From Geomonas azotofigens (GTDB lineage: Bacteria > Desulfobacterota > Desulfuromonadia > Geobacterales > Geobacteraceae): a stretch of DNA of 64,000 nt. Of the stretch, positions 38,887-46,905 are shown one piece after another. Each line of letters opens with the position of its first letter. Within the stretch, counting starts at the first letter, position 1. The notes beneath the pieces are model-generated. The model did not search any database, was not told the origin of the DNA, and worked only from the letters and a program-made list of their open reading frames with translations. The translations under genes and the position numbers were made by a program. Location of the stretch: positions 411,641 to 475,640 of the forward strand of contig NZ_JAHLME010000004.1 in NCBI RefSeq assembly GCF_018919395.1, in the 5' to 3' direction.

Positions 38887-39597
38887 ATGAATGGGGTACT
38901 TCAGACAGGAAGTCGTGGTCCAGACGTCATCCAGTTACAGGAGCTTCTGAATAAGCTCCTCAGACCTCAGCCACCATTGAAAGCTGACGGCATTTTTGGG
39001 GCGCGCACGGAGAATGCGCTGAGGAGATATCAAGCGGCTGTTGGTCTTGGAATTGACGGTGTTGTGGGACCACAATCGTGGGCGGCCCTTCAACAGGGCA
39101 TGGTCCCGCAGGTTGCAACATTACGGGAACCGGTCGCTCTCAATCTTAGCGGTGCGCCATGGGTCAAGATTGCGATTGGGGAGATTGGCCAGGCGCAAGT
39201 TGAAGGCCAGTTGCACAACCCTCGTATTCTCCAATATCACGCAGCAACCAAATATGGTGCGACAGATGACGAGACGGCTTGGTGCTCTTCATTTGTTAAC
39301 TGGTGCCTAAAAGAGGCGGGAATTGTCGGTACCAAGTCCGCTGCTGCAACAAGCTGGCTGCATTGGGGACGGATCTGCGGGCCAACCGTTGGTGCAATTA
39401 CGGTAATTTATGAATTTAATAGACCGCGCACCCGGTCCGGCTATCATGTTGGCTTTTGGATTGAAGAAAGCCGGTCCCACTTCAAACTCTTGGGAGGCAA
39501 CCAAAGCAGAACGGTTAGAATCTCAAGATTTCCGAAATCAGGGTATGGATCGGTCGGATATCGATGGCCTCTTCAAATAATTGAAAAGGAGCGCTGA
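38887..39597 (+). CDS. Peptidoglycan-binding plus NlpC/CHAP-like amidase (TIGR02594-type)
   Basis: The 236-residue protein has an N-terminal peptidoglycan-binding domain (about 6-68; GSRGPDVIQLQELLN, DGIFGARTENALRRYQ). A cysteine amidase domain follows with probable nucleophile C133 (TAWCSSFVNWCLKEAG), H187 (SGYHVGFW) and N205 (LGGNQS). There is no signal peptide, so it would reach peptidoglycan only by lysis, a phage-type holin or a secretion system. The next gene overlaps by one base and encodes an exported protein, an arrangement seen for amidase effectors with immunity proteins. A phage-derived endolysin is the alternative. Confidence 0.8.
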   Translation: MNGVLQTGSRGPDVIQLQELLNKLLRPQPPLKADGIFGARTENALRRYQAAVGLGIDGVVGPQSWAALQQGMVPQVATLREPVALNLSGAPWVKIAIGEIGQAQVEGQLHNPRILQYHAATKYGATDDETAWCSSFVNWCLKEAGIVGTKSAAATSWLHWGRICGPTVGAITVIYEFNRPRTRSGYHVGFWIEESRSHFKLLGGNQSRTVRISRFPKSGYGSVGYRWPLQIIEKER

Positions 39598-40022
39598 TGC
39601 GACTGTCACTTATATTTTGTCTAGTGATATCAATGCAGACCCTCTGCTTGGGAGCTGAAAACGTTGACAGTGCTGGTAACTTTTGGACTGCTTTTCGGAA
39701 GGCGGTGCTCATTAATGATCAGACAAGGCTTCTGGAAATGACGAGCTTACCACTAGAGGTTCGTGGCGTCAGCGGCGATACGCCTTCGCGATATTATAGT
39801 AGACAGGAGTTTCCAGCAGTTTTCCGAAAACTTTTAATGCAGTCTGAGGACCTGCCAGTTCAAGGACACCTAGTAACTAAGACAATGCTCGCCCTGATTT
39901 ACGACAAAAGACAACTTACGCCAAATGACCTTGGCAGTGCGACTTTTTTCCGCTTCCACCAGTTTGTGTTCGAGAGGAGAAAAGGGCGATGGCTTCTTAC
40001 TCATGCCTACCTTGAAGAGTGA
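39597..40022 (+). CDS. Exported protein, possible immunity partner of the amidase
   Basis: The 141-residue protein has a signal peptide (MRLSLIFCLVISMQTLCLGA). The mature part is acidic-to-neutral and resembles small NTF2-like folds in its FWTAFRKAVLINDQTRLLEMTSLPLEV start, but this is only a pattern. Its ATG overlaps the amidase stop (ATGA), so the two are co-translated. A periplasmic protein paired with a peptidoglycan amidase fits an immunity role; no direct motif proves it. Confidence 0.65.
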   Translation: MRLSLIFCLVISMQTLCLGAENVDSAGNFWTAFRKAVLINDQTRLLEMTSLPLEVRGVSGDTPSRYYSRQEFPAVFRKLLMQSEDLPVQGHLVTKTMLALIYDKRQLTPNDLGSATFFRFHQFVFERRKGRWLLTHAYLEE

Positions 40023-40112
40023 TCGATACGGAGAAACAGGTCGCAGGGCTAAAAGTCCTTTACGCCGGCAACTTGCACACCCTTCTCCCATGCTGTTGGG
40101 AGCTCAAAAGGG

Positions 40113-40141
40113 TTGACAACTATGCCACCAGGTGGTAGGTC
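40113..40141 (+). promoter_or_regulatory. Promoter and candidate operator of the RelE/HTH pair
   Basis: A perfect TTGACA (40113-40118) is followed after 17 bases by TAGGTC (40136-40141). CCACC-A-GGTGG (40125-40135) is palindromic about its central base and fills the spacer, where a repressor would block polymerase. A degenerate copy of this palindrome lies near 43191. Confidence 0.45.
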
Positions 40142-40146
40142 TTGAG

Positions 40147-40521
40147 ATGACGTTTATAGGGAAAACAAGGCACTTCGCGAAATGGGCTAAGCAAGTAGGA
40201 GTGTCTGATGCGGGCTTGCGGAGCGCGGTCAATGAGATGCGGAAGGGGCTGATTGACGCCGATCTTGGTGGCGGTGTCATCAAGAAAAGGCTGGGCTTTC
40301 CTGGTCGCGGCAAGAGCGGTAGTACCCGGACCTTACTGGCAACCAACAAGAGAAACCGGTGGATTTTTATCTTCGGGTTTGAGAAAAACGTTCGGAGCAA
40401 TATCAGCAAAAAGGAACTTGAGGCCTTGCAAGCGCTTGCCAAAGACCTGCTCGGTATTAACGAGGTAGACTTTCAGGTGTACAAGGAGTCAGGGAGACTG
40501 ATTGAGGTTCCATATGAGTAA
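40147..40521 (+). CDS. RelE/HigB-like toxin
   Basis: The 124-residue basic protein has the RelE-type pattern of the PF06296 group (FAKWAKQVGVSDAGL, then GGGVIKKRLGFPGRGKSGSTRTL, RWIFIFGFEKN). Such toxins cut mRNA at the ribosome. ATG 40147 begins the domain homology; a GTG at 40132 would add five residues. The next gene, an HTH antitoxin, overlaps the toxin's end by eight bases. The toxin-first order is typical of higBA. Confidence 0.8.
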   Translation: MTFIGKTRHFAKWAKQVGVSDAGLRSAVNEMRKGLIDADLGGGVIKKRLGFPGRGKSGSTRTLLATNKRNRWIFIFGFEKNVRSNISKKELEALQALAKDLLGINEVDFQVYKESGRLIEVPYE

Positions 40522-40834
40522 GAAAGTACCGAGAAGTCCCATTTTCGAAGCTGTGCACGAAACCGCTCAGGACTTGCATGAGCTGGGATTCATCGATAAA
40601 CGAGCAATGCAGAAATATGATGCCCTGTGCATCGCACCGGTTCCGGAGTACACCCCGGAGCAGATCAGAAGTATTCGCAACCGCTACCATATCAGTCAAG
40701 CCGTAATGGCATCGCTACTGAACACCAGCGTTTCCTCAGTGCGCAAGTGGGAGGTAGGCGACAAGCACCCGGGCGGGCTTGCTCTTAAGTTGATAAACAT
40801 ATTGGATCGCAAGGGCATGGACGCTTTCGTCTGA
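40514..40834 (+). CDS. HTH-type antitoxin (HigA/XRE-like)
   Basis: The 106-residue protein has a C-terminal helix-turn-helix (IRSIRNRYHISQAVMASLLNTSVSSVRKWEVGDKHPGG). It is the cognate antitoxin and autorepressor of the upstream RelE-like toxin. ATG 40514 lies 6 bases after TGAGG, and the overlap with the toxin supports this start. Confidence 0.82.
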   Translation: MSKKVPRSPIFEAVHETAQDLHELGFIDKRAMQKYDALCIAPVPEYTPEQIRSIRNRYHISQAVMASLLNTSVSSVRKWEVGDKHPGGLALKLINILDRKGMDAFV

Positions 40835-40849
40835 ACCTAGTCCTTTGCT

Positions 40850-40887
40850 CTCAGATTTCCTCAGATTTTCTCCGTGGCCAATGGTTT
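40850..40887. repeat. 38-bp dispersed repeat, copy 2
   Basis: It matches 38714-38751 except for about two bases and again follows a small module gene. It lies in the 160-base gap before the Hsp70-like gene. Confidence 0.65.
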
Positions 40888-40951
40888 TGGCGTTTACAAC
40901 TTGCCACCGCCCGCATCTTTCTGCTACAACATCCACCTGTTTCATTTCTCA

Positions 40952-40985
40952 GGGCGGGTTCCTTAGGAACCCGCCCTTGCTTTTT
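40952..40985 (+). terminator. Strong hairpin just before the Hsp70-like gene
   Basis: GGGCGGGTTCC pairs with GGAACCCGCCC around a two-base TTA turn, followed by TTGCTTTTT. It ends directly at the ribosome site of the next gene, so it could be a terminator of upstream transcription or an attenuator. Confidence 0.7.
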
Positions 40986-40995
40986 GGGAGCATGC

Positions 40996-42276
40996 ATGAA
41001 GGTAGTATTCGGCATCGATTTTGGGACCACCAACTCCGCCCTCTCCATTTACCGAGACGGCAAGGTCGAAGTGGTCGACATCGACGAATCAGGCGCCAAC
41101 CGCTCGCTGATGCGCTCGGTCCTCTACTTCAACGAAGACGACGAGATCTTCGCCGGCCAGGAGGCAATCAGCCATTACGTCGGCGAGGGGGCTGCCGGGC
41201 GTTTCATGCAGTCCATAAAGACCTTCCTCCCCAACCGGAGCTTCGAGGGAACCGAGGTGTTCGGCAAGAAGTACGGCATCGACGACCTGGTCGCCATCAT
41301 CCTGAGAAGGATCAAGGCCAAGGGGGAAGCGTACGTCGGCTCGCCCGTGGACAGCGTGGTCCTGGGGCGACCGGTCGTTTTCTCCGAGGACGCGGAAAAG
41401 GACGCCCTGGCGCAAAAAAGGCTGGAGCAGGCCGCCCGCAAGGCCGGTTTCCGTCATATCCATTTCCAGTTTGAACCCGTTGCCGCCGCCCTCGCGTATG
41501 AAGAGACGCTTCCCGCCGGGGGGGAGAAGCTGGTGTTCATCGGTGACTTCGGGGGCGGCACCTCCGACTTTACGGTGATCCGGGTCAAGGGGGGAGACTT
41601 TGCCAGGGCCGACCGGCGCGCCGACGTCCTCTCCATCGGAGGCGTCTATACGGCCGGCGACAAGTTCGACTCGCAGATCATGTGGGAGAAGGTGGCCAAG
41701 TATTTCGGCCGCGGCGTCAAGTACAAGGGGATGGGGAAGGAGGAGCTGTTCGACATCCCGCACAGCATCATCTACACCCTGTGCCAGTGGCACAGGATCC
41801 CGCTTTTGAGGGCCAGAAAGACCCGCGAGCAGATCCGGCTCATCAAGAACGCCGCCACCGACAGGCAGGCCCTGGAAAACCTCGAGCACCTCATCAGCGA
41901 CAACTACGGTTTCTTCCTGTTCCAGTGCATCGAGAAGGCGAAATGCGAGCTGTCGCAGCAGGACGCTACACAAATCAGCTTCAAGGAGCGCGGTCTGATC
42001 CTAGAGGAAGGGATCACGAGAGAGGAGTTCGAAGCGATCAACCGGGAGAACTTGAGCCGGATCTCCAACTGCATAGATGAAGTGATCAGCAGGTCGGGAG
42101 TCGGGCGCGATCAGATCGACACCGTGTTCCTCACCGGCGGCACGTCGCGGATCCCAATGATCCGGCGCCTCTTCGAGGAGCGTTTCGGCGAGGACAAGCT
42201 CGAGAACCGCAACGCCTTCACCAGCGTCGTCCACGGCCTGGGCGCCAGCGTCCCTCTCTTTTACGAAGCCGATTGA
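40996..42276 (+). CDS. Hsp70-family ATPase (YegD-like)
   Basis: The 426-residue protein has the actin/Hsp70 ATPase fold: phosphate-1 GIDFGTTNSALS at the N-terminus, GDFGGGTSDFTVIRV near 185 and adenosine GGTSRIPMIRRLF near 385. It ends after the nucleotide-binding domain and has no substrate-binding domain, like YegD of E. coli. ATG 40996 follows GGGAG. Its GC content is closer to the backbone than to its neighbours, so it may have another origin than the rest of the island. Function is unknown. Confidence 0.88.
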   Translation: MKVVFGIDFGTTNSALSIYRDGKVEVVDIDESGANRSLMRSVLYFNEDDEIFAGQEAISHYVGEGAAGRFMQSIKTFLPNRSFEGTEVFGKKYGIDDLVAIILRRIKAKGEAYVGSPVDSVVLGRPVVFSEDAEKDALAQKRLEQAARKAGFRHIHFQFEPVAAALAYEETLPAGGEKLVFIGDFGGGTSDFTVIRVKGGDFARADRRADVLSIGGVYTAGDKFDSQIMWEKVAKYFGRGVKYKGMGKEELFDIPHSIIYTLCQWHRIPLLRARKTREQIRLIKNAATDRQALENLEHLISDNYGFFLFQCIEKAKCELSQQDATQISFKERGLILEEGITREEFEAINRENLSRISNCIDEVISRSGVGRDQIDTVFLTGGTSRIPMIRRLFEERFGEDKLENRNAFTSVVHGLGASVPLFYEAD

Positions 42277-42455
42277 GGCATCTAGCGATGTGACACCATT
42301 CCATACCAGATTCGAAGCCACTTTTAACGCACGACCAGCCCCTCCTGCTCTCAACTCTGAACCCTGCGATTTTGCATACCTTGCACCCCATCGCCCTCGA
42401 TACCTTGCGCGGCAATTGCCGATCTGCCAGTTCGGCCCCGGATTAATTTGCGGGT

Positions 42456-42488
42456 AAGGTTGACATAGTTAACCTTGATTGGCATTTT
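42456..42488 (+). promoter_or_regulatory. Promoter overlapping an inverted repeat
   Basis: AAGGTTGAC-ATA-GTTAACCTT (42456-42476) is an inverted repeat with one mismatch that covers a perfect -35 TTGACA (42460-42465). CATTTT at 42483-42488 is a weak -10 at 17 bases. The layout suggests a repressible promoter for the two small genes downstream. Confidence 0.5.
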
Positions 42489-42520
42489 TTAACTATCTGC
42501 GCCGGCAACAGGAGGGAGTC

Positions 42521-42814
42521 ATGGGATTCGAACTGGAGTCGTTATACCATGCAATGACATTCGCGTTGGTCGAACTGGCGGCTGGAAATGACCAGGAGTA
42601 TCGTGTCGACGTCGGGACCCGCGGCGAAGCGGCGCGGATCAGGGTGCTGGAGCCGACAGACGATGTGATGATGACGGTGTACGGCAAAGGGTACTGTGAG
42701 GTCGGTGAGCAGTTTGTGCTTTCCTGCCTGAAAAGGATCACCGTGCAGCGTCTAAAGGAACTGCACAAGACGCCGCTTAGGAAGGCGGCGACGCTCACCC
42801 TTGTGAAAGGATAG
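42521..42814 (+). CDS. Small protein of unknown function (paralogue 1)
   Basis: The 97-residue soluble protein (LYHAMTFALVELAAGNDQEYRVDVG...) matches no family I recognise. It aligns over its whole length with the product of the next gene: shared features are a leading amphipathic helix, a YRVDV/FDVVF strand, a V-G-Y centre (VYGKGYCEVGEQ versus VVGSLEYADLGRQ) and a CLKRI/CLQKL helix. ATG 42521 has an excellent AGGAGGG site. Confidence 0.75.
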   Translation: MGFELESLYHAMTFALVELAAGNDQEYRVDVGTRGEAARIRVLEPTDDVMMTVYGKGYCEVGEQFVLSCLKRITVQRLKELHKTPLRKAATLTLVKG

Positions 42815-42822
42815 GGAGGGTT

Positions 42823-43125
42823 ATGGAAACCGGAGAATTCGAGATCGCAAAGCTATGGGAAAGCGTGGCACTAAACCTTTTGCAGCTCTGCATGCGCGAT
42901 TTTGGCGACAAGGATTTCGACGTGGTGTTTTTGGGCAACGACCTTCACCTGAAGGTGACCGGTCTCACTACCAACACGGAAATCAATGTCGTAGGGAGCC
43001 TGGAGTATGCCGACCTGGGGAGGCAGCTGGCACTTGCGTGCCTGCAAAAGCTAAGCGCCGGAGACTTGGTTGAGCTGAGCCTGAAAGAGCTGAACAGCGA
43101 AGCCGACGTGCTGAAGCAGGCATAG
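42823..43125 (+). CDS. Small protein of unknown function (paralogue 2)
   Basis: The 100-residue protein (METGEFEIAKLWESVALNLLQLCMRDFG...) lies 8 bases after paralogue 1, so the two are cotranscribed. They look like duplicated and diverged partners that could form a heterodimer. No catalytic or DNA-binding motif is visible. Confidence 0.75.
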   Translation: METGEFEIAKLWESVALNLLQLCMRDFGDKDFDVVFLGNDLHLKVTGLTTNTEINVVGSLEYADLGRQLALACLQKLSAGDLVELSLKELNSEADVLKQA

Positions 43126-43262
43126 CTCAAGCTCAAGCTGGTGCGAGAAAAACGATTCCCTTCATTTCCCTCTGAAAACGTTGGGCAAGCATGCCACCAA
43201 GTGGTCGGTGTTGCCGATAAAGCCTGCGATCTCAGATTTCCTCTTGCCCCCCGCTTTCGGCC

Positions 43263-43371
43263 TTCAGAGGGCTGGAAGATGCCGCTATGTTCAAAACCTG
43301 CCCGTAAGGGGGGCTACTTCGTTGCCTGGGACAACGACGCGAACCTGAGTGCCGACACACTCTACCTGTAA
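43263..43371 (+). pseudogene. DUF2442 gene fragment
   Basis: One frame gives FRGLEDAAMFKT; after a frameshift the next gives ARKGGYFVAWDNDANLSADTLYL and stops. This matches the C-terminal half of the gene at 38428-38682. The 137 bases before it carry a degenerate CCACCAAGTGG palindrome near 43191 and a CTCAGATTTCCTC remnant, as seen around 40.1-40.9 kb. Confidence 0.75.
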
Positions 43372-43474
43372 GGCTTACCCCCTCCGCCCACCATTCATCC
43401 CACCTGATTCCCGCCTGCCGCAGCACATAGATGCAACCTCAGAATTCTTCGTGGCCTCCCCCAATCCACGTGGC

Positions 43475-43503
43475 ACCTTATACTTCAAGACCTGGCACCC
43501 AGA
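43475..43503. repeat. Flanking direct repeat (REP-like), left copy
   Basis: ACCTTA, two variable bases, then TTCAAGACCTGGCACC is repeated at 44027-44055 with two or three mismatches. The two copies bracket the transposase pseudogene. Confidence 0.65.
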
Positions 43504-43510
43504 TCCTGGA

Positions 43511-44003
43511 GCCAAATTGAGCCAGGATCCAGTGGGAGTTAAGGAATGGCTCGTGGTTCGCCAGGCCTTGGGTAGATCGATAACTGTTCCAAGGCCATTG
43601 CTCCGGATGTGCCACCATTCCAGCGCGGATGGGGTTCAGTACCACGTAGCGTGACAATTCCAGAAGATGCGAGTCCTGTTGAACCACAACAGCGCGGAAC
43701 CGTCCCTGAAAGATATGGCCTACTCGGCCGTGCCTTTTGTTGAAAGGTTTGTGTGTAGGCACCATTTAGCTGGCGCATGCCTTGGGAGAGATTGGCATCT
43801 GGTTTTTCAATAATGAGGTGGTAGTGGTTGCCCATGAGACAGTAGGCATGGCAGATCCAGTTATATCGAATTACGACCGAAGACAGAGTGTTCCGGAAGG
43901 TCCGGCGGTCGGTATCGTCAAGGAAGATATCCGCGCGTGCGTTACCGCGGGAGGTAATGTGATAGACCGCGAACGGGAATTCGACTCGAAGGGGGCGCGC
44001 CAG
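43511..44003 (-). pseudogene. REP-associated tyrosine transposase (Y1/HUH), frameshifted
   Basis: Read leftward from 44003 (CTG where ATG is expected): LARPLRVEFPFAVYHITSRGN, then MGNHYHLIIEKPDANLSQGMRQLNGAYTQ with the HUH-type motif HYH. A one-base frameshift follows, and the next frame continues FNKRHGRVGHIFQGRFRAVVV to ELSRYVVLNPIRAGMV and WPWNSY. The end is truncated near WILAQFG. It is the TnpA-REP (RayT) family that mobilises REP sequences, and it is inactive here. Confidence 0.8.
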
Positions 44004-44026
44004 GGTGTCGGAATGGTAGCAGTAAA

Positions 44027-44055
44027 ACCTTACATTTCAAGACCTGGCACCGAGA
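44027..44055. repeat. Flanking direct repeat (REP-like), right copy
   Basis: It shares TTCAAGACCTGGCACC and flanking ACCTTA with 43475-43503. The remaining bases to 44218 hold no gene. Confidence 0.65.
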
Positions 44056-44218
44056 CCCCGCATTAAAAACATTCGAAGATGATGATGCTGTACTTGCAGA
44101 AAGGCGCGTAGCAATGGAGGCTAAATCCTGCACGTATTCAAGCCCGCTCTCTGCCCCAGTATGTGGATCAGTCGCGTGACAACTGATAATTTTATTGAAT
44201 TGCCTCTCTTTTGGGTAC

Positions 44219-45196
44219 CTACACAATCCTATTTCCTGCAATCACTAGTTCATTGACCTTTTCAAACGATTGGCCAGTCACATATTCACACCAACGCTTA
44301 TCTTGATGTATCTCGGAAAGACAGAAAATATCATCTGTCTGTGCTTGTGGGATATCTTGATTGAAAGACTCATCATTACAATCCAAGCCTGTGCCTAAGG
44401 AAACACTGCCAATATCTGTCAACAGATAACGGTTGTGGAGCTTCTGTCCCCTCAATTTCTCCTTCCAGACAACTATCCTGACATCGTGGCCGCGAGGAAT
44501 TAACATAGGCAACGCCTTCCCCAACCTGGCCAGGACCTGATTTGCTTGGTGAAGTTCTAAGGCCGGATTGAGTTGGTTTACGACGGCAACATGAAGTTGT
44601 ATTTGGGGGCTCGAGATGCTGACACGATTAACCACAAGCTCATCCATGAAGAGCCTGAAGGGGGCAAGAAATCTTTGTACCGCGTCGAAATGTGGATCTA
44701 CAAATACAGCCACCTCACAGCAACGCAACAGTGGGGCAAGCGCGGAGGACATTTCATTGGCCGTTCGTGCAACTTCTCTGGTCCCTTGGGGTAATTGGTC
44801 AAACTTTTCAAGAATATCGTCTGCAGAACAAACAACAACGACAGCATTGTTACGCCTTGGATTCGAAGAAGCAACAATGCCACCGAAGGGTCGATGAGTA
44901 TGTTCAACTTCAGCATTCTCTAGCCAAGAAATATCGTTCTTGAAATTTGTAGAACCACGCCTCACCATTCGTTTCGTGAGATAGCTGATTATCTGCGTTT
45001 TACGCTGTTTCTGGGCAAAGCTTGGTGAGGGATATTTTTGCAGAAAGGCATCTTCTACGCTCCGTTCCCATCTTTTAGGGAACCGTGAAACAATTCTCCG
45101 AGCATCGATACCAAATCGTTGCATAAACGCAGCAAAACTGGTGCGGTCACACCATTGAGCTACCAGTTCAGGTTCCAGAGCATATTCAAAAAACAT
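44219..45196 (-). CDS. PLD-like/HNR-motif protein, putative defence effector
   Basis: The 325-residue protein is not one I can name. A C-terminal segment LHNRYLLTDIGSVSLGTGLD (about 253-272) resembles a phospholipase D-type active-site strand in which HxK is HxR. The middle part has alternating strands and helices like a PLD fold (AVFVDPHFDAV, IQLHVAVVNQ, VRIVVWKEK). ATG 45196 begins two bases after the stop of the ATPase gene. It is the last gene of the long leftward block, and the tight link to an ABC-type ATPase suggests an effector regulated by it. Confidence 0.65.
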   Translation of the reverse strand: MFFEYALEPELVAQWCDRTSFAAFMQRFGIDARRIVSRFPKRWERSVEDAFLQKYPSPSFAQKQRKTQIISYLTKRMVRRGSTNFKNDISWLENAEVEHTHRPFGGIVASSNPRRNNAVVVVCSADDILEKFDQLPQGTREVARTANEMSSALAPLLRCCEVAVFVDPHFDAVQRFLAPFRLFMDELVVNRVSISSPQIQLHVAVVNQLNPALELHQANQVLARLGKALPMLIPRGHDVRIVVWKEKLRGQKLHNRYLLTDIGSVSLGTGLDCNDESFNQDIPQAQTDDIFCLSEIHQDKRWCEYVTGQSFEKVNELVIAGNRIV

Positions 45197-45198
45197 GA

Positions 45199-46893
45199 TT
45201 AATACAACTCCCCGGCCCGCTCTTCGAAGAAGCCCTTTGGCCAATCACCGAGAGAATCCCCCTCGGGAGAAACCTGCAACTGGCGAACCCAAAGAATTCT
45301 TTGGGACATATCAATATAATTAACGCTCAATTGTTCTGGCTGAAGTGGTGCAACCCCTGGTGGCAAGTCGTCTTCACTAGTCTCTCGGACCCGGCGTAGG
45401 AACCTCAACAACAGATGCTCACTATGCGTTTCAATCAAAAACATCTTATCTTGATCCTGAATCTGACTGATGAACAAATCGCCAAGGCTTACCTGTAAAC
45501 CAGGATGGATATGTAGTTCAGGCTGCTCGACAGCCACAATACTTGACCTGCTGTCCAGGGAAGCGACAACAACAGGAAGAATTTGTGAGATACCAATGCC
45601 GATATCCTGAGGCATCACATCCAGCCTTCTTTGCTCGTCAACCAGCACCAGCTGCCGTTCTTCAGGTAGTTGTGCAATCTGCCGTGAAACCGCTTGGTCC
45701 TCTTCTAAAAGGTCATTGCTAATCAATGTGCCATATAGCGGGCCATCCATGTCGAGCCTCTTATAGCGGAGCATGCGCAGGCTATAGCCCGTATTCAGTT
45801 TATCTTCTTTATGCAGCCAATCGCTTACTTCTTGGCAAAATGCAGTTGGGGAATTGTAAAGGAGATCCCATGCCGCAAGACCGCTTGACCAGCGCGCCTC
45901 GTCATCGGATCGGAGCGGTTTGTGGTTCCGGGGCGGTGTTTCCCGAATCGGCCCAAGATATCGGAATTGCCTCAAAGCATCTCGAAGAACTTCTCCCGGC
46001 CCGACAAAGAGCTGGCTCAAGATAGATGCAAATTCATCAAGATATTCGGCAAACTGATCCTCACCGTGAAGTTTCGGATCAATCAGGCAACTCTCTTCAA
46101 TCCAGAGAGGCTTTCCCCAAGTCGGCAGCGCCGACTGCAGGTCAACAAGATCCATCTCATGCTCTGAAACTATTAACTCGACCAACTCAGCAGATATTTC
46201 ACAATTTTCAGATGCGAGTGTTCTAGTTTTTTCGCCTACGAAGCCCTCTTGAGATGCCTTTGTAACTATTTGATAGAGTTGCTCAAACTCAGAGACAGGC
46301 CGAGAATAGTCTTCAAAACTTTCCGGATCAGAAATAGGAGGAAAAAGGGAATGTCCAAAATTGATATAAGGTGGAATCCATACACGGCGTGAGTCAGCTG
46401 CTGCATTAATTTCACCGAATTTCTCGCCATTAATTCCAACCTCATATCTCGAAATGAACGGCCGGTTCCGCCATTCGCTCCAGGAGACAGATATTTCGAC
46501 CCAAGCTGAGGTTACTTTTCGACTAAGATTCCACGCATGGCGTTTTTGTTCGCTACTGGAAAGTAAATCGCTCTGGCGATATCCGGTTATGTATTCAGGT
46601 AAATCCTCATTGCTAAGATCAAGGTCGAATCGCAGCCGAACCACCTTATCCCGATCATGGCCATGAACCAGGTTTTCGAATCCCCCCAGATCAACGAACT
46701 CGCCACCTTGCAAGGTTAAATCCGCGTCTACATTCTGGCGTTCCAGTAATTCTCTTGCGTAATGCAGCGCCTGCACAATGGTGCTTTTGCCGGCGCTATT
46801 GGGGCCGAAGAGCAAGGTGATCGGCTTGAACTCCACCCGTACCGGTTCGCGGATACCTTTGAAGTTCTCTATAGTAAGGGCTCTGATAATCAT
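45199..46893 (-). CDS. ABC-type ATPase with DUF3696 C-terminus (AAA-15/21, defence-type)
   Basis: The 564-residue protein has Walker A GPNSAGKST (30-38) directly after a RecF/OLD-type start (MIIRALTIENFKGIREP). A long coiled insert follows, then Walker B VAVEQPELHIHP near 455, an H-loop ETHSEH near 487, and the DUF3696 tail ending GDWPKGFFEER. ATPases of this shape pair with effectors in OLD, Gabija, Septu and PARIS defence systems. ATG 46893 has GAGG 6 bases upstream; an ATG at 46905 would add four residues. Flanking genes are a nuclease and an HNR protein. Confidence 0.85.
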   Translation of the reverse strand: MIIRALTIENFKGIREPVRVEFKPITLLFGPNSAGKSTIVQALHYARELLERQNVDADLTLQGGEFVDLGGFENLVHGHDRDKVVRLRFDLDLSNEDLPEYITGYRQSDLLSSSEQKRHAWNLSRKVTSAWVEISVSWSEWRNRPFISRYEVGINGEKFGEINAAADSRRVWIPPYINFGHSLFPPISDPESFEDYSRPVSEFEQLYQIVTKASQEGFVGEKTRTLASENCEISAELVELIVSEHEMDLVDLQSALPTWGKPLWIEESCLIDPKLHGEDQFAEYLDEFASILSQLFVGPGEVLRDALRQFRYLGPIRETPPRNHKPLRSDDEARWSSGLAAWDLLYNSPTAFCQEVSDWLHKEDKLNTGYSLRMLRYKRLDMDGPLYGTLISNDLLEEDQAVSRQIAQLPEERQLVLVDEQRRLDVMPQDIGIGISQILPVVVASLDSRSSIVAVEQPELHIHPGLQVSLGDLFISQIQDQDKMFLIETHSEHLLLRFLRRVRETSEDDLPPGVAPLQPEQLSVNYIDMSQRILWVRQLQVSPEGDSLGDWPKGFFEERAGELY

Positions 46894-46905
46894 TGGGTGC
46901 CTCAT

